Of a stretch of DNA of 21,857 nucleotides, positions 7,318-15,695 are shown one piece after another. The DNA lies in the NCBI GenBank assembly GCA_020201295.1, contig JAIVHA010000151.1:1-21857 (forward strand). The letters run 5' to 3'. Below the pieces are notes generated by a model. That model was not told where the DNA came from. It made no database searches and saw only the letters and a program-made list of their open reading frames with translations. Numbering within the stretch: position 1 is the stretch's first letter; each line of letters starts with the position of its first letter. The DNA is from Lysobacteraceae bacterium (GTDB lineage Bacteria > Pseudomonadota > Gammaproteobacteria > DSM-19610). A program made the position numbers and the translations under genes.

Positions 7318-8202
7318 TCAGGCCGTGGCCGGCTGCAGCCCATACCCACGCACGGCCATCACCTGCATGCGGCCGAGCACCACTGCCCGCACCGTGTCCA
7401 GGTCGACCTGGTCCTTGCTCAGCAGCACCGGGCGCGGCGCCAGCTTCTTCACCCGCGCCAGGCCCAGGACCTCCAGCAGGCGGATATAGCCCCAGCCCAG
7501 ATCCAGCTCCCACCAGCGGTTGGAAAAGCGCGCCGAACTGGCAAAGGCGTGATGATTGTTGTGCAGCTCCTCGCCGCCCACCAGCAGACCCCAGGGGACG
7601 ATGTTGCGCGAGGCATCGGTGGTCTCGAAATTGCGGTAACCGCCCCAGTGGCCGACGCCGTTGATCACGCCGGCGGCCCAGAAGGGGATCCACAGCATCT
7701 GCACGGCCCAGATGGCCAGGCCGGCAAAACCGAACAACAGGAACTGGAGTACCAGCAGCAACGCCACCCCCAGGACAGGGTGGCGCCGGTACAGATGACG
7801 CTCGAGCCCGTCATCGGGCGTGCCATGACTGTACTGCTCGACCAGCTCCGGCTGCGCCGCGGCCACCTGGTACAGCTCGGCGCCCTGCCAGAGCACGGTG
7901 CCGATGCCCTTCACCCGTGGGCTGTGAGGATCCTCCGGGGTCTCGCATCTGGCATGGTGCTTGCGATGCACCGCCACCCATTCGCGGGTGACCATGCCGG
8001 TGGTGAGCCAGAGCCAGAAGCGGAAGAAATGCGCCACCGCGGGATGCAGTTCCAGGGCGCGGTGGGCCTGGTGGCGGTGCAGGTAGAGGGTGACACTGAC
8101 GATGGTGACGTGGGTCAGGGCCAGCGCAGCCAGGATATAGCCATACCAGGGCAGCGTGATCAGGCCGGTGAGCCAGGGGCTTGCGAGGAGGTTTTCGAAC
8201 AT
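7318..8202 (-). CDS. fatty acid (acyl-CoA/acyl-lipid) desaturase
   Basis: This is a membrane-bound di-iron desaturase that puts a double bond into fatty acyl chains, using oxygen and reduced ferredoxin or a similar donor. The three histidine boxes are visible: HRHQAH (42-47), HRKHH (79-83) and HNNHH (214-218), with an extra His in GHWGGYRN (about 185). Hydrophobic spans lie near 10-40, 55-72 and 145-182, as in the delta-9/DesA-type family. The length of 294 residues is normal, though shorter than many 350-residue relatives. It is likely used for membrane fluidity control, for example in the cold; this is family knowledge. The exact position and substrate class (CoA, ACP or lipid) cannot be read from sequence. 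It is alone in its transcript, or downstream of nothing obvious; the cyclase gene lies beyond its stop on the far side. Confidence 0.9.
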   Translation of the reverse strand: MFENLLASPWLTGLITLPWYGYILAALALTHVTIVSVTLYLHRHQAHRALELHPAVAHFFRFWLWLTTGMVTREWVAVHRKHHARCETPEDPHSPRVKGIGTVLWQGAELYQVAAAQPELVEQYSHGTPDDGLERHLYRRHPVLGVALLLVLQFLLFGFAGLAIWAVQMLWIPFWAAGVINGVGHWGGYRNFETTDASRNIVPWGLLVGGEELHNNHHAFASSARFSNRWWELDLGWGYIRLLEVLGLARVKKLAPRPVLLSKDQVDLDTVRAVVLGRMQVMAVRGYGLQPATA

Positions 8203-8278
8203 GCGCGGACGTCTCGGCGGTACAGCAGGAACACCGATACTATCATAGCCGCGATTTACCCTCGTGCGACCCGCCCCG

Positions 8279-9343
8279 TCATTCCACCACCACGCAGTTG
8301 CGCCCGCTCTGCTTGGCCCGATACATGGCGCGGTCGGCCCGGTCGATCAGCCCCTCCGGGGCATCCCCCGCCCGTGCCTCGGTCAGCCCCTGGCTGAGGG
8401 TCATGACCACCTCCGCAGACTCATAGCGCAACGGGCCGTCGCCGACACGCCGGCGCACGCGCTCGGCCACCTGGCGCGCGGTGTGCAGGGAGGTGTTTTC
8501 CAGCACCAGCAGGAACTCCTCGCCACCGAAGCGGCCCACGAAATCGAATTCGCGTACCGCCGCCTTGATGCGCGCCGCCACCCCGCGCAGCACCTCGTCC
8601 CCCACCAGGTGGCCGTGCTGGTCATTGACCGCCTTGAAGTGATCCAGGTCGGCCATGATGACGCACAGGAGCTGGCCGGTGCGGCGCGCGTTCTCCAGGG
8701 CCCGCTGCAGCTGCCCCATGACCGTGGCGCGGTTCAGCACCCCGGTCAGGTCGTCGGTGCGCATGGCCTGGCGCAGTTCCTCGCGCTCCCCGCGCATGCG
8801 CTGTACCGAGTCTTCCAGGGCGCCGACGCCCGCACGATGATAGACCTCGGTGGCCAGGGCGATGTCCAGGGCGGTGATGCGCAGCACGAAGGCCGCCACG
8901 CCACGCCCCTGCTCCGGGGTCAACTCGGTACGCGACACCCGCTCCAGGATCAGCGATTGCAGCAGGCTGTAGGCGGTGAGATAAAGGCTGAGCGGAACCC
9001 CCACCCGGGCATGGGCGATGCCCACCCGCAGGCGCTGCTCGAAATAGGCTTCGCTGGCATAGTCCACACCGAAGCTGTTGAGGTAGTCCAGCTGGGTGTG
9101 GCGCAGGCGCTCCACATCGAAGCTGCTCAGCAGGCGGCGGGCCGGTTCGTGGTCCAGCAGGCGCTCGAAGAAGGCCGCGACCACCTGTTCCGCCACGCCG
9201 CCGCCCAGGACCCGGCCGTGCAACAGGCCGGCGCTGTCCTCGGGGCATTCGGACAGGCCCAGCAGTTCCAGCTGCTGCCGGCGCCACTGGGCATCGAAAC
9301 CGTACCGCTGATTGTAGGAAGATTCGGCGGGCGTTGGGCCCAT
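8279..9343 (-). CDS. globin-coupled diguanylate cyclase
   Basis: The C-terminal half is a GGDEF domain that makes c-di-GMP from two GTP. The GGEEF active site is at 273-277, and an RxxD inhibitory site (REFD, 264-267) lies at the right distance, so product feedback is expected. The first 150 residues resemble the haem sensor-globin domain of DosC/GReg-type oxygen sensors: helices rich in Leu and Arg with a candidate proximal His111 in GIAHARVGVPLSLYLTAY. A linker (about 150-195) joins the two. The inferred role is oxygen- or NO-controlled c-di-GMP synthesis affecting biofilm or motility. AGGGTGAG upstream of the ATG at 9343 supports the start. It is divergent from the ABC transporter operon and co-directional with the desaturase, 76 bp away. 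Confidence 0.9.
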   Translation of the reverse strand: MGPTPAESSYNQRYGFDAQWRRQQLELLGLSECPEDSAGLLHGRVLGGGVAEQVVAAFFERLLDHEPARRLLSSFDVERLRHTQLDYLNSFGVDYASEAYFEQRLRVGIAHARVGVPLSLYLTAYSLLQSLILERVSRTELTPEQGRGVAAFVLRITALDIALATEVYHRAGVGALEDSVQRMRGEREELRQAMRTDDLTGVLNRATVMGQLQRALENARRTGQLLCVIMADLDHFKAVNDQHGHLVGDEVLRGVAARIKAAVREFDFVGRFGGEEFLLVLENTSLHTARQVAERVRRRVGDGPLRYESAEVVMTLSQGLTEARAGDAPEGLIDRADRAMYRAKQSGRNCVVVE

Positions 9344-9369
9344 GGCTCACCCTGCTCCGGGAATGCGGG

Positions 9370-9398
9370 TTGATTACCGCGTATCATGTCATTATAAA
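9370..9398 (+). promoter_or_regulatory. sigma-70 type promoter of the ABC transporter operon
   Basis: TTGATT (9370-9375) and TATAAA (9393-9398) are 17 bp apart, matching consensus at 4 of 6 and 5 of 6 positions. It lies in the 94-bp divergent space before the ATPase gene. A ribosome site AGGGGA (9421-9426) follows, 11 bases before the ATG. Confidence 0.7.
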
Positions 9399-9437
9399 CA
9401 CGGACCTGCCCGTCCGGTTCAGGGGATCATAAAGCAG

Positions 9438-10375
<938 letters not shown>

Positions 10376-10379
<4 letters not shown>

Positions 10380-11128
10380 TCCTGACCATCGCCGCCCGCG
10401 AACTGCGCAGCCTGTTCCTCTCGCCCCTGGCCTGGTCGGTGCTGGCGGTGGTGCAGTTCATCCTCGCCTACCTGTTCCTGGCCCAGGTGGACAACTTCAT
10501 GACCCTGCAGCCACAACTCGTCGGCCTGGAGGGCGCGCCCGGCGTGACGGACCTCATCGCCGCCCCCCTGCTCGGCGACGCCGCCATCGTGCTGCTGCTG
10601 GTCACGCCGCTCATCACCATGCGCATCCTCAGCGAGGAACGCCGCAACGGCACCCTGAGCCTGCTGTTCTCGGCCCCCGTTTCCATGACCGAGATCGTGC
10701 TGGGCAAGTACCTCGGCCTGCTCGGCTTCTTCTTCATCCTGCTGGCCATGCTGGTGGCCATGCCCCTGTCGCTGCTGGCCGGCACCCCACTCGACCTCGG
10801 CAAGCTGGCTGCCGGCGTGCTGGGGCTGGGCCTGCTGCTGGCCGCCTTCTGCGCGGCAGGGCTGTACCTGTCCTCGCTCACGGAGCAACCCACTGTGGCC
10901 GCCATCAGCACCTTCGGTCTGCTGTTGCTGCTGTGGATCATCGACTGGGCGGGCAAGGGCGGCGACGAGGTCAGCGGCCTGCTGCACTACCTGTCGCTGC
11001 TGCGCCATTACGAACCCCTGCTGCGCGGCCTGGTGCACAGCACCGATGTCCTCTATTACCTGTTGTTCGTCATCATCTTTCTGGGCCTGAGCATCCGCCG
11101 CCTGGACGCGGACAGGCTCTCGCACTAG
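10376..11128 (+). CDS. ABC transporter permease, GldF-like
   Basis: This is the membrane subunit partnered with the ATPase before it. The 250 residues contain about six hydrophobic spans, starting LSPLAWSVLAVVQFILAYLF and including EIVLGKYLGLLGFFFILLAM, and the typical ABC-2 segment RILSEERRNGTLSLLFSAPVS after the second span. This family (ABC-2 permease, GldF-like) occurs with GldG-like and DUF4340 proteins in many non-gliding proteobacteria, where the transported substrate is not established. The ATG start overlaps the ATPase stop. A 104-bp gap that holds the 70-bp repeat follows, unusual inside an otherwise tightly packed operon. Confidence 0.92.
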
Positions 11129-11160
11129 TGCTCCTTCAACCTGAAATTGACCTATTGTCA

Positions 11161-11230
11161 TGGCCGTCAGCCGTGCGCATGTGGTGTGAACGGGTATCCG
11201 GCATCATCAAATTGGAACAGTACTAGGACA
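11161..11230 (+). repeat. 70-bp dispersed repeat, copy B, in the gldG leader
   Basis: Gapless match to copy A at 111-180 (55 of 70 identical; core GTGTGAACGGGTATCCG at 11184-11200). This copy fills most of the gap between the permease gene and the GldG-like gene. Its end, TACTAGGA, supplies the AGGA ribosome site 4 bases before the ATG at 11233. The possible 15-residue ORF (11179-11226) starts with ATG and its TAG stop overlaps that ribosome site. This would allow translational coupling if the ORF is used, but no Shine-Dalgarno is seen for the small ORF itself. I cannot assign a known family. Confidence 0.75.
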
Positions 11231-11232
11231 CC

Positions 11233-12597
11233 ATGGAAATCACCCCCAAATCCCGCTTCTGGTTGCGTGCCCAGGGAATTGCTTCCACGCTGCTGTTCCT
11301 GGCGGTGATTGGCACCCTGGCCTGGCTCAGCACTCGCTACGAGCACCAGTCCGACTGGACCGCCAGCGGCCGCAACACCCTCACCGAGGACAGCCGCAAG
11401 CTGCTCGCCGAGCTGGAGGAGCCGGTGCGCATCACTGCCTTCGTGCGCGACAACAACCCGCTGCGAAAATCCATCGAGGAACTGGTGGCCCGCTACCAGC
11501 GCGTAAAACCCGACATCCAGCTGGAGTACGTCAACCCGGACACGGATCCGGAACAGGTACGCGAACTGGGCATCGGCTTCGACGGCGAGCTGCTGCTGCG
11601 CTACCAGGGCCGCAGTGAAAAGGTGCAGCAGCTCAACGAACAACAGCTCAGCAATGCCCTGCTGCGGCTGGCGGGACAGGGCGAGCGCTGGATTCTGTTC
11701 CTTGCCGGTCACGGCGAACGCGACCCCCTGGGCACGGCCAATCACGACCTGGGCCAGTTCGGCCAGGAACTGCGCCGCATGGGCCTGCAGGTACAGAGCC
11801 TCAACCTGACCCAGCATCCCAGCATCCCCGATAACGCCCGACTACTGGTGATCGCCAGTCCACAGGTGGACTACCTGCCGGGGGAAGTGCGCCTGATCCG
11901 CGATCACATCCAGCATGGTGGCAACCTGCTCTGGCTGGCGGAGCCGGGTGGCCGCATGGGCCTGGCACCCATTGCCGAGGACCTGGGCCTGGAATTCCTG
12001 CCCGGGCGCATCGTCGATGCCACCACCGCGTTGTTCGGCATCCAGAACCCGGATTTCGTACTGATACCCGAATACCTCCCCCACCCGGTCACCCGCGAAC
12101 TGCGCAGCATCACCCTGTTCCCGGGCAGCCTCGCCCTGGAAGCCCGCAGCGAAGCACCCTGGGTCGCCGATCCGCTGCTCACCACCCTGGAGCGGGCCTG
12201 GACCGAGCTGGGGCCGCTGGAAGGCGACATCCAGTACGACGCCGACACCGACGAGCGCCCCGGCCCCCTGGACATCGCCATGGCCTTCAGCCGCGAGGAC
12301 CGCATGGACGCCGATGGCCAGGCACGCCAGCAGCGACTGGTGGTTATCGGGGACGGGGATTTCCTGTCCAACCAGTACCTGGGCAATGGCGCCAACCTCG
12401 ACCTCGGCGTCAATCTGATCCGCTGGTTGAGTCACGACGATGCCTTCATCGCCATCCGCCCGCGCAGCGCGCCCGACACCCAGCTGCAACTGGGCCGCAG
12501 CGCCCAGGCGGTGATCGCCTTCGGTTTCCTGTTCGTCCTGCCGGGCCTGTTGCTGCTGAGCGGCCTGGTGATCTGGCTGCGCCGGCGCGGCCGCTGA
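11233..12597 (+). CDS. GldG-family ABC transporter auxiliary protein
   Basis: This 454-residue protein belongs to the GldG/ABC-type auxiliary family that travels with GldA/GldF-like transporters. It has one span near the N-terminus (about 13-31), a large soluble part that starts with NTLTEDSRKLLAELEEPVRI and contains the GERWILFLAGHGERD segment typical of the family, and a last span near 425-447 before a basic RRRGR end. The soluble part would face the periplasm. Known examples are needed for gliding in Bacteroidetes, but in gammaproteobacteria the role is not known. The start follows AGGA from repeat copy B. The DUF4340 gene begins 2 bp after its stop. Confidence 0.88.
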   Translation: MEITPKSRFWLRAQGIASTLLFLAVIGTLAWLSTRYEHQSDWTASGRNTLTEDSRKLLAELEEPVRITAFVRDNNPLRKSIEELVARYQRVKPDIQLEYVNPDTDPEQVRELGIGFDGELLLRYQGRSEKVQQLNEQQLSNALLRLAGQGERWILFLAGHGERDPLGTANHDLGQFGQELRRMGLQVQSLNLTQHPSIPDNARLLVIASPQVDYLPGEVRLIRDHIQHGGNLLWLAEPGGRMGLAPIAEDLGLEFLPGRIVDATTALFGIQNPDFVLIPEYLPHPVTRELRSITLFPGSLALEARSEAPWVADPLLTTLERAWTELGPLEGDIQYDADTDERPGPLDIAMAFSREDRMDADGQARQQRLVVIGDGDFLSNQYLGNGANLDLGVNLIRWLSHDDAFIAIRPRSAPDTQLQLGRSAQAVIAFGFLFVLPGLLLLSGLVIWLRRRGR

Positions 12598-12599
12598 AC

Positions 12600-13697
12600 A
12601 TGAGCACCCGCGCGCTGCTCAATCTCGGCCTGCTGCTGGCACTGGCGTTGCTGGTGCTATTGGTGATCTTCGAACCGGGCCGGGAACCGGACACCGGGCC
12701 CAGCCTTCTCACCGAACTGCGCATCGCCGACATCCACCGTATCCGCCTGGCGCAGGGCGAAGGGCCGCCACGCCTGTTGTACCGCGAAGGAGAACACTGG
12801 TACCTGGATGGCAACCCGCCGCTGCGGGCCGAAACCTCCCAGGTACGCCAGCTGCTGCGCCTGGCGCGGGAACCGGCGCAGCGCCGCTACGCATCCACCA
12901 ACCTGGACCTGGCACGCATCGGTCTGGGGCCGGATGCCCACCGGGTCATCTTCAATGATCAGGTGGAACTGCGACTCGGCACCACCGACCCCCTGGATGG
13001 ACTGCGCTACGTACAACAGGACGGAGAGGTATCCCTGGTGCGCGACTTCTACCAGCACCTGGTGCAGGCAAACGCGGAGCATTGGGTCAGCCGCCGCCTG
13101 CTGCCCGGGGACCAGGCCATCGTGGCCCTGGAACTGCCGGAGCTGAATCTGCACCGCGACGCCGAGGGCCACTGGCAGCTGCAGCCGGAACGACCGGACA
13201 TCGGCAGCGATGCCATCGTCGCCCTGCTGGAGCGCTGGCGCCATGCCAGTGCCATGCGCGTGGAACGGAGCGAGGTGCGGGAACCGGGGCTGTGGGTCCG
13301 TGTCGGCCTGGAGGGCCAGGAGGCCCCCGTGGAGTTCCAGCTGCGCCAGGTGGGTGATGACTGGCGTTTTCTGCGTACCGACCTCGGCCTCGAATACCGG
13401 GTCGCCGACCACACGGCCCGGCAGCTACTACAGCCATCCTGCACCTCGGCATGTCCGGCAGTCTGCGCCTGGTGCCCGTGGACAGCCCCGCCGGCAAGCA
13501 CGACCACGTGGATATCGAACTGGCCAACGGCTACTGTCTGCGCCTCACCGACCCGCGCCGTTTCGGCGCCCTGCTGTGGACGCGCGATGACCCGCTGCGA
13601 CACCCATTATTGGAAGACCTGGGGCCGGAACCCCTGGGAAGTGAATTCGATGGCGCCTACCTGTTCCGCCGTGCGCGCGGCAGGAAAGTGGCCGTGA
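12600..13697 (+). CDS. DUF4340 protein with truncated end fused out of frame to mutM DNA
   Basis: Residues 1-279 look like a DUF4340 protein, the usual last partner of GldA/F/G-like transporters: one N-terminal span (about 6-22), then a periplasmic repeat-like part with lines such as LLYREGEHWYL and DDWRFLRTDLGLEYRVADHT. After LLQP (codon 279, ending 13436) the frame enters DNA that encodes MutM in another frame. Residues 280-365 (SCTSACPAVCAWCPW...) are therefore not a natural domain. The true C-terminus, the intergenic DNA and the start of mutM seem to have been deleted. The protein may still function because most of the domain is present. The stop at 13697 is arbitrary. Start: ATG 2 bp after the gldG-like stop. 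Confidence 0.8.
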   Translation: MSTRALLNLGLLLALALLVLLVIFEPGREPDTGPSLLTELRIADIHRIRLAQGEGPPRLLYREGEHWYLDGNPPLRAETSQVRQLLRLAREPAQRRYASTNLDLARIGLGPDAHRVIFNDQVELRLGTTDPLDGLRYVQQDGEVSLVRDFYQHLVQANAEHWVSRRLLPGDQAIVALELPELNLHRDAEGHWQLQPERPDIGSDAIVALLERWRHASAMRVERSEVREPGLWVRVGLEGQEAPVEFQLRQVGDDWRFLRTDLGLEYRVADHTARQLLQPSCTSACPAVCAWCPWTAPPASTTTWISNWPTATVCASPTRAVSAPCCGRAMTRCDTHYWKTWGRNPWEVNSMAPTCSAVRAAGKWP

Positions 13698-14044
13698 AGG
13701 CCTTCCTGATGGACAGCCACACCGTCGCGGGGGTGGGCAACATCTACGCCAACGAGGCCCTGTTCCTGGCCGGCATCCATCCAGCCCGCGCCGCCGGGCG
13801 CATCGGCCTGGCACGCTACCAACGACTGGCGACCTGCGTGCAGCAGGTGCTGGAGGAATCCCTCGCCCAGGGCGGTACCACCCTGCGCGATTTCGTCAAC
13901 GGTGACGGCCAGCCAGGATATTTCAGCCTCTATCTGCGAGTATATGGCAAAGGGGGGCAAGCTTGCCCCCTGTGCAAGACGAGCCTCAAGGAGGTCCGCC
14001 AGGGCCAGCGCGGCACGGTGTACTGCCCGCGCTGCCAACGCTAG
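13433..14044 (+). pseudogene. mutM: formamidopyrimidine-DNA glycosylase, N-terminal part missing
   Basis: The frame encodes AILHLGMSGSLR, then KHDHVDIELANG, LTDPRRFGALLW, the helix-two-turn-helix segment VAGVGNIYANEALFLAGIHP, QGGTTLRDFVNGDGQPGYF and a C-terminal zinc finger (CPLC...CPRC). This is the last two thirds of MutM/Fpg, which removes 8-oxoguanine from DNA. The first roughly 70 residues are absent, including the catalytic Pro-Glu start (PELPEVE) and the beta-hairpin Lys, so the product cannot be an active glycosylase. An ATG at 13451 exists but is the internal Met of HLGMSGSL. Frame is +2 relative to the DUF4340 gene. It is either a real deletion or an assembly join; whether another mutM exists cannot be told here. 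Confidence 0.85.
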
Positions 14045-14101
14045 AGGGTGGTGAAAAGCCAAGACCCACCCGGCGGGAATTCATCGTCGCGCCACGCACA
14101 C

Positions 14102-14107
14102 TATAAT
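14102..14107 (+). promoter_or_regulatory. perfect TATAAT at the annotated start of the histidine kinase
   Basis: TATAAT overlaps the ATG at 14106. A weak -35 (TTCATC, 14080-14085) lies 16 bp upstream. If this is a real -10, transcription starts near 14113-14115 and the ATG is not in the mRNA; translation would then begin further on, for example at GTG 14163. Confidence 0.45.
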
Positions 14108-15695
14108 GAAAGTGCCCTTAGGGCCAACTTTCACTGACGGAGAGAGCGCAGCAGCGCACGCCGTGAATGATCACCCCAACGAAACCCTGCACAAGCTGCG
14201 CATCGCCTCCCAGCGGCTCAGTGCCCTGTTCCAGGCGTCGCCCGATGCCGTGTTCCTGCACCGTGAAGACCTCAGCATCGTCGATGTCAACCAGCGCGCC
14301 CTGGAGATGTTCGGCTATAGCCGCGAACAAATGCTGACATTTTCCGTTCGCGACATTTCCGGGCAGGATTATGTGGAAAAGGTTGCCCGGGTCGCGGGCA
14401 GCCAGATCCCGGTCGATCGCCCCATGGAGCTCGAATGGATCGCCAAACGCAGCGATGGCAGCGAATTCCCCGTGGATGTACGCCTGATACGCCTGCAAAT
14501 GGATATTGGTGATGAAGTCAGCCTGGTGGCCATCGTGCGCGATATCACCGAGCGTTTGCAGATCAGTGCGGAACTGGCGAAATCGCGGCGCGAATGGAGC
14601 CACGCCATGGATTTTTTCGAGGATGCCATCTACCTGGTGGACCTCGATGACCGCGTGATGCATGCCAACCGCGCCTTCTATCTGCTCACCGGGCTACGGC
14701 CGGAGCAGGTGATCGGCCGCGACATCACCGCCATCATGCATCCCGATGGCGAGAGAATCCCTTGCCCCGTCTGCGCCGCCCGCAACGCCCGCCGCGATAC
14801 CCGCATCACCTTCGAGCAGAATGACCCCCGCAACCCGGTGCCCTTTCCCGTGGACATCATGGTACGCATCACCCGTGATGACTATGGAGAGCCCATTGGC
14901 GTGCTGATGGGCATCCGCAATCTCAGCGCACAGCGGCGGATCGAGGCGGAACTGCGCCAGCATCAGGACCACCTGGAAGAGCTGGTCCAGGAACGCACCC
15001 GGGAGTTGGAGGCCTCCAACCAGGAACTGGAATCCTTCAGCTATTCCGTCTCCCATGACCTGCGCGCGCCACTGCGCAGCATCGACGGCTTCAGCCAACT
15101 TCTGCTCGAGGAGTGTGAGGACCAACTCGACACCAGGGCACGCAATTACCTGCAGCGGGTGCGCGCCAACACCCAGCGTATGGGACACCTCATCGACGAT
15201 CTGCTACTGCTGTCGCGCGTGACCCGGCGCAGCCTGTCCCACGGCAAGGTCGATCTGTCCGGAATTGCCGCGGCGGTAGCGACGGATTTACGGGACAACG
15301 AACCAGGGCGCATGGTGGAATTCCACTGCCAGTGCGGGATATGGGCCCAAGGCGATGGAAAACTGCTCCGCGTCGTGCTGGAAAATCTGTTGGGCAACGC
15401 CTGGAAGTACACCCGCAAGGAAGCCAAGCCCGTGATCGAGTTCGGCGTCGAACGGCAGAACGGCGCGGACTGCCATTTCGTACGCGACAACGGGGTCGGC
15501 TTCGACATGAACTACCATCACAAGCTGTTCGGTGCCTTCCAGCGCCTGCACAGCATGGAAGAGTTCCCCGGCACGGGCATCGGGCTGGCGACGGTGCAGC
15601 GTGTCATTCACCGCCATGGTGGCCGGGTGTGGGCGAATGGCCGGCCCGGCGCGGGCGCCACTTTCTACTTCACCCTGCCGACGCCCCCCGCCTAG
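14106..15695 (+). CDS. PAS-PAS sensor histidine kinase
   Basis: A soluble, 529-residue sensor kinase with no membrane span. PAS1 covers about 33-150 (SPDAVFLHREDLSIVDVN...IVRDITER), PAS2 about 163-275, a coiled coil about 278-312, the phospho-acceptor helix carries His317 (SYSVSHDLRAPLRS), and the ATPase domain has N-box ENLLGNAWKY, DNGVGF and GTGIGLA. The C-terminal part (YHHKLFGAFQRLH) is of the bacteriophytochrome/Cph1-like kinase group. PAS2 has an unusual CPVC (220-223) followed by AARNARRDTR, which might bind metal or respond to redox. No response regulator is adjacent, so it is an orphan. Start 14106 is the outer limit; it lacks a ribosome site and overlaps a TATAAT, and GTG 14163 with upstream GGAGAGAG (long spacing) is the alternative. 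Its stop overlaps that of the facing ggt gene. Confidence 0.92.
   Translation: MKVPLGPTFTDGESAAAHAVNDHPNETLHKLRIASQRLSALFQASPDAVFLHREDLSIVDVNQRALEMFGYSREQMLTFSVRDISGQDYVEKVARVAGSQIPVDRPMELEWIAKRSDGSEFPVDVRLIRLQMDIGDEVSLVAIVRDITERLQISAELAKSRREWSHAMDFFEDAIYLVDLDDRVMHANRAFYLLTGLRPEQVIGRDITAIMHPDGERIPCPVCAARNARRDTRITFEQNDPRNPVPFPVDIMVRITRDDYGEPIGVLMGIRNLSAQRRIEAELRQHQDHLEELVQERTRELEASNQELESFSYSVSHDLRAPLRSIDGFSQLLLEECEDQLDTRARNYLQRVRANTQRMGHLIDDLLLLSRVTRRSLSHGKVDLSGIAAAVATDLRDNEPGRMVEFHCQCGIWAQGDGKLLRVVLENLLGNAWKYTRKEAKPVIEFGVERQNGADCHFVRDNGVGFDMNYHHKLFGAFQRLHSMEEFPGTGIGLATVQRVIHRHGGRVWANGRPGAGATFYFTLPTPPA

Noticed and set aside
6779..7693. 304-codon minus-strand frame over rpmB, rpmG, the terminator, REPIN 4 and part of the desaturase gene
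   Set aside because: It crosses a terminator and two certain ribosomal genes on the other strand; not a gene.
8264..9373. 369-codon plus-strand frame opposite the diguanylate cyclase
   Set aside because: Antisense shadow; the minus frame has GGEEF and globin-like motifs.
13451..14044. Intact short DNA glycosylase starting at 13451
   Set aside because: The ATG is the internal Met of the MutM HLGMSGSL segment; catalytic Pro-Glu and Lys are missing, so it was called a pseudogene.
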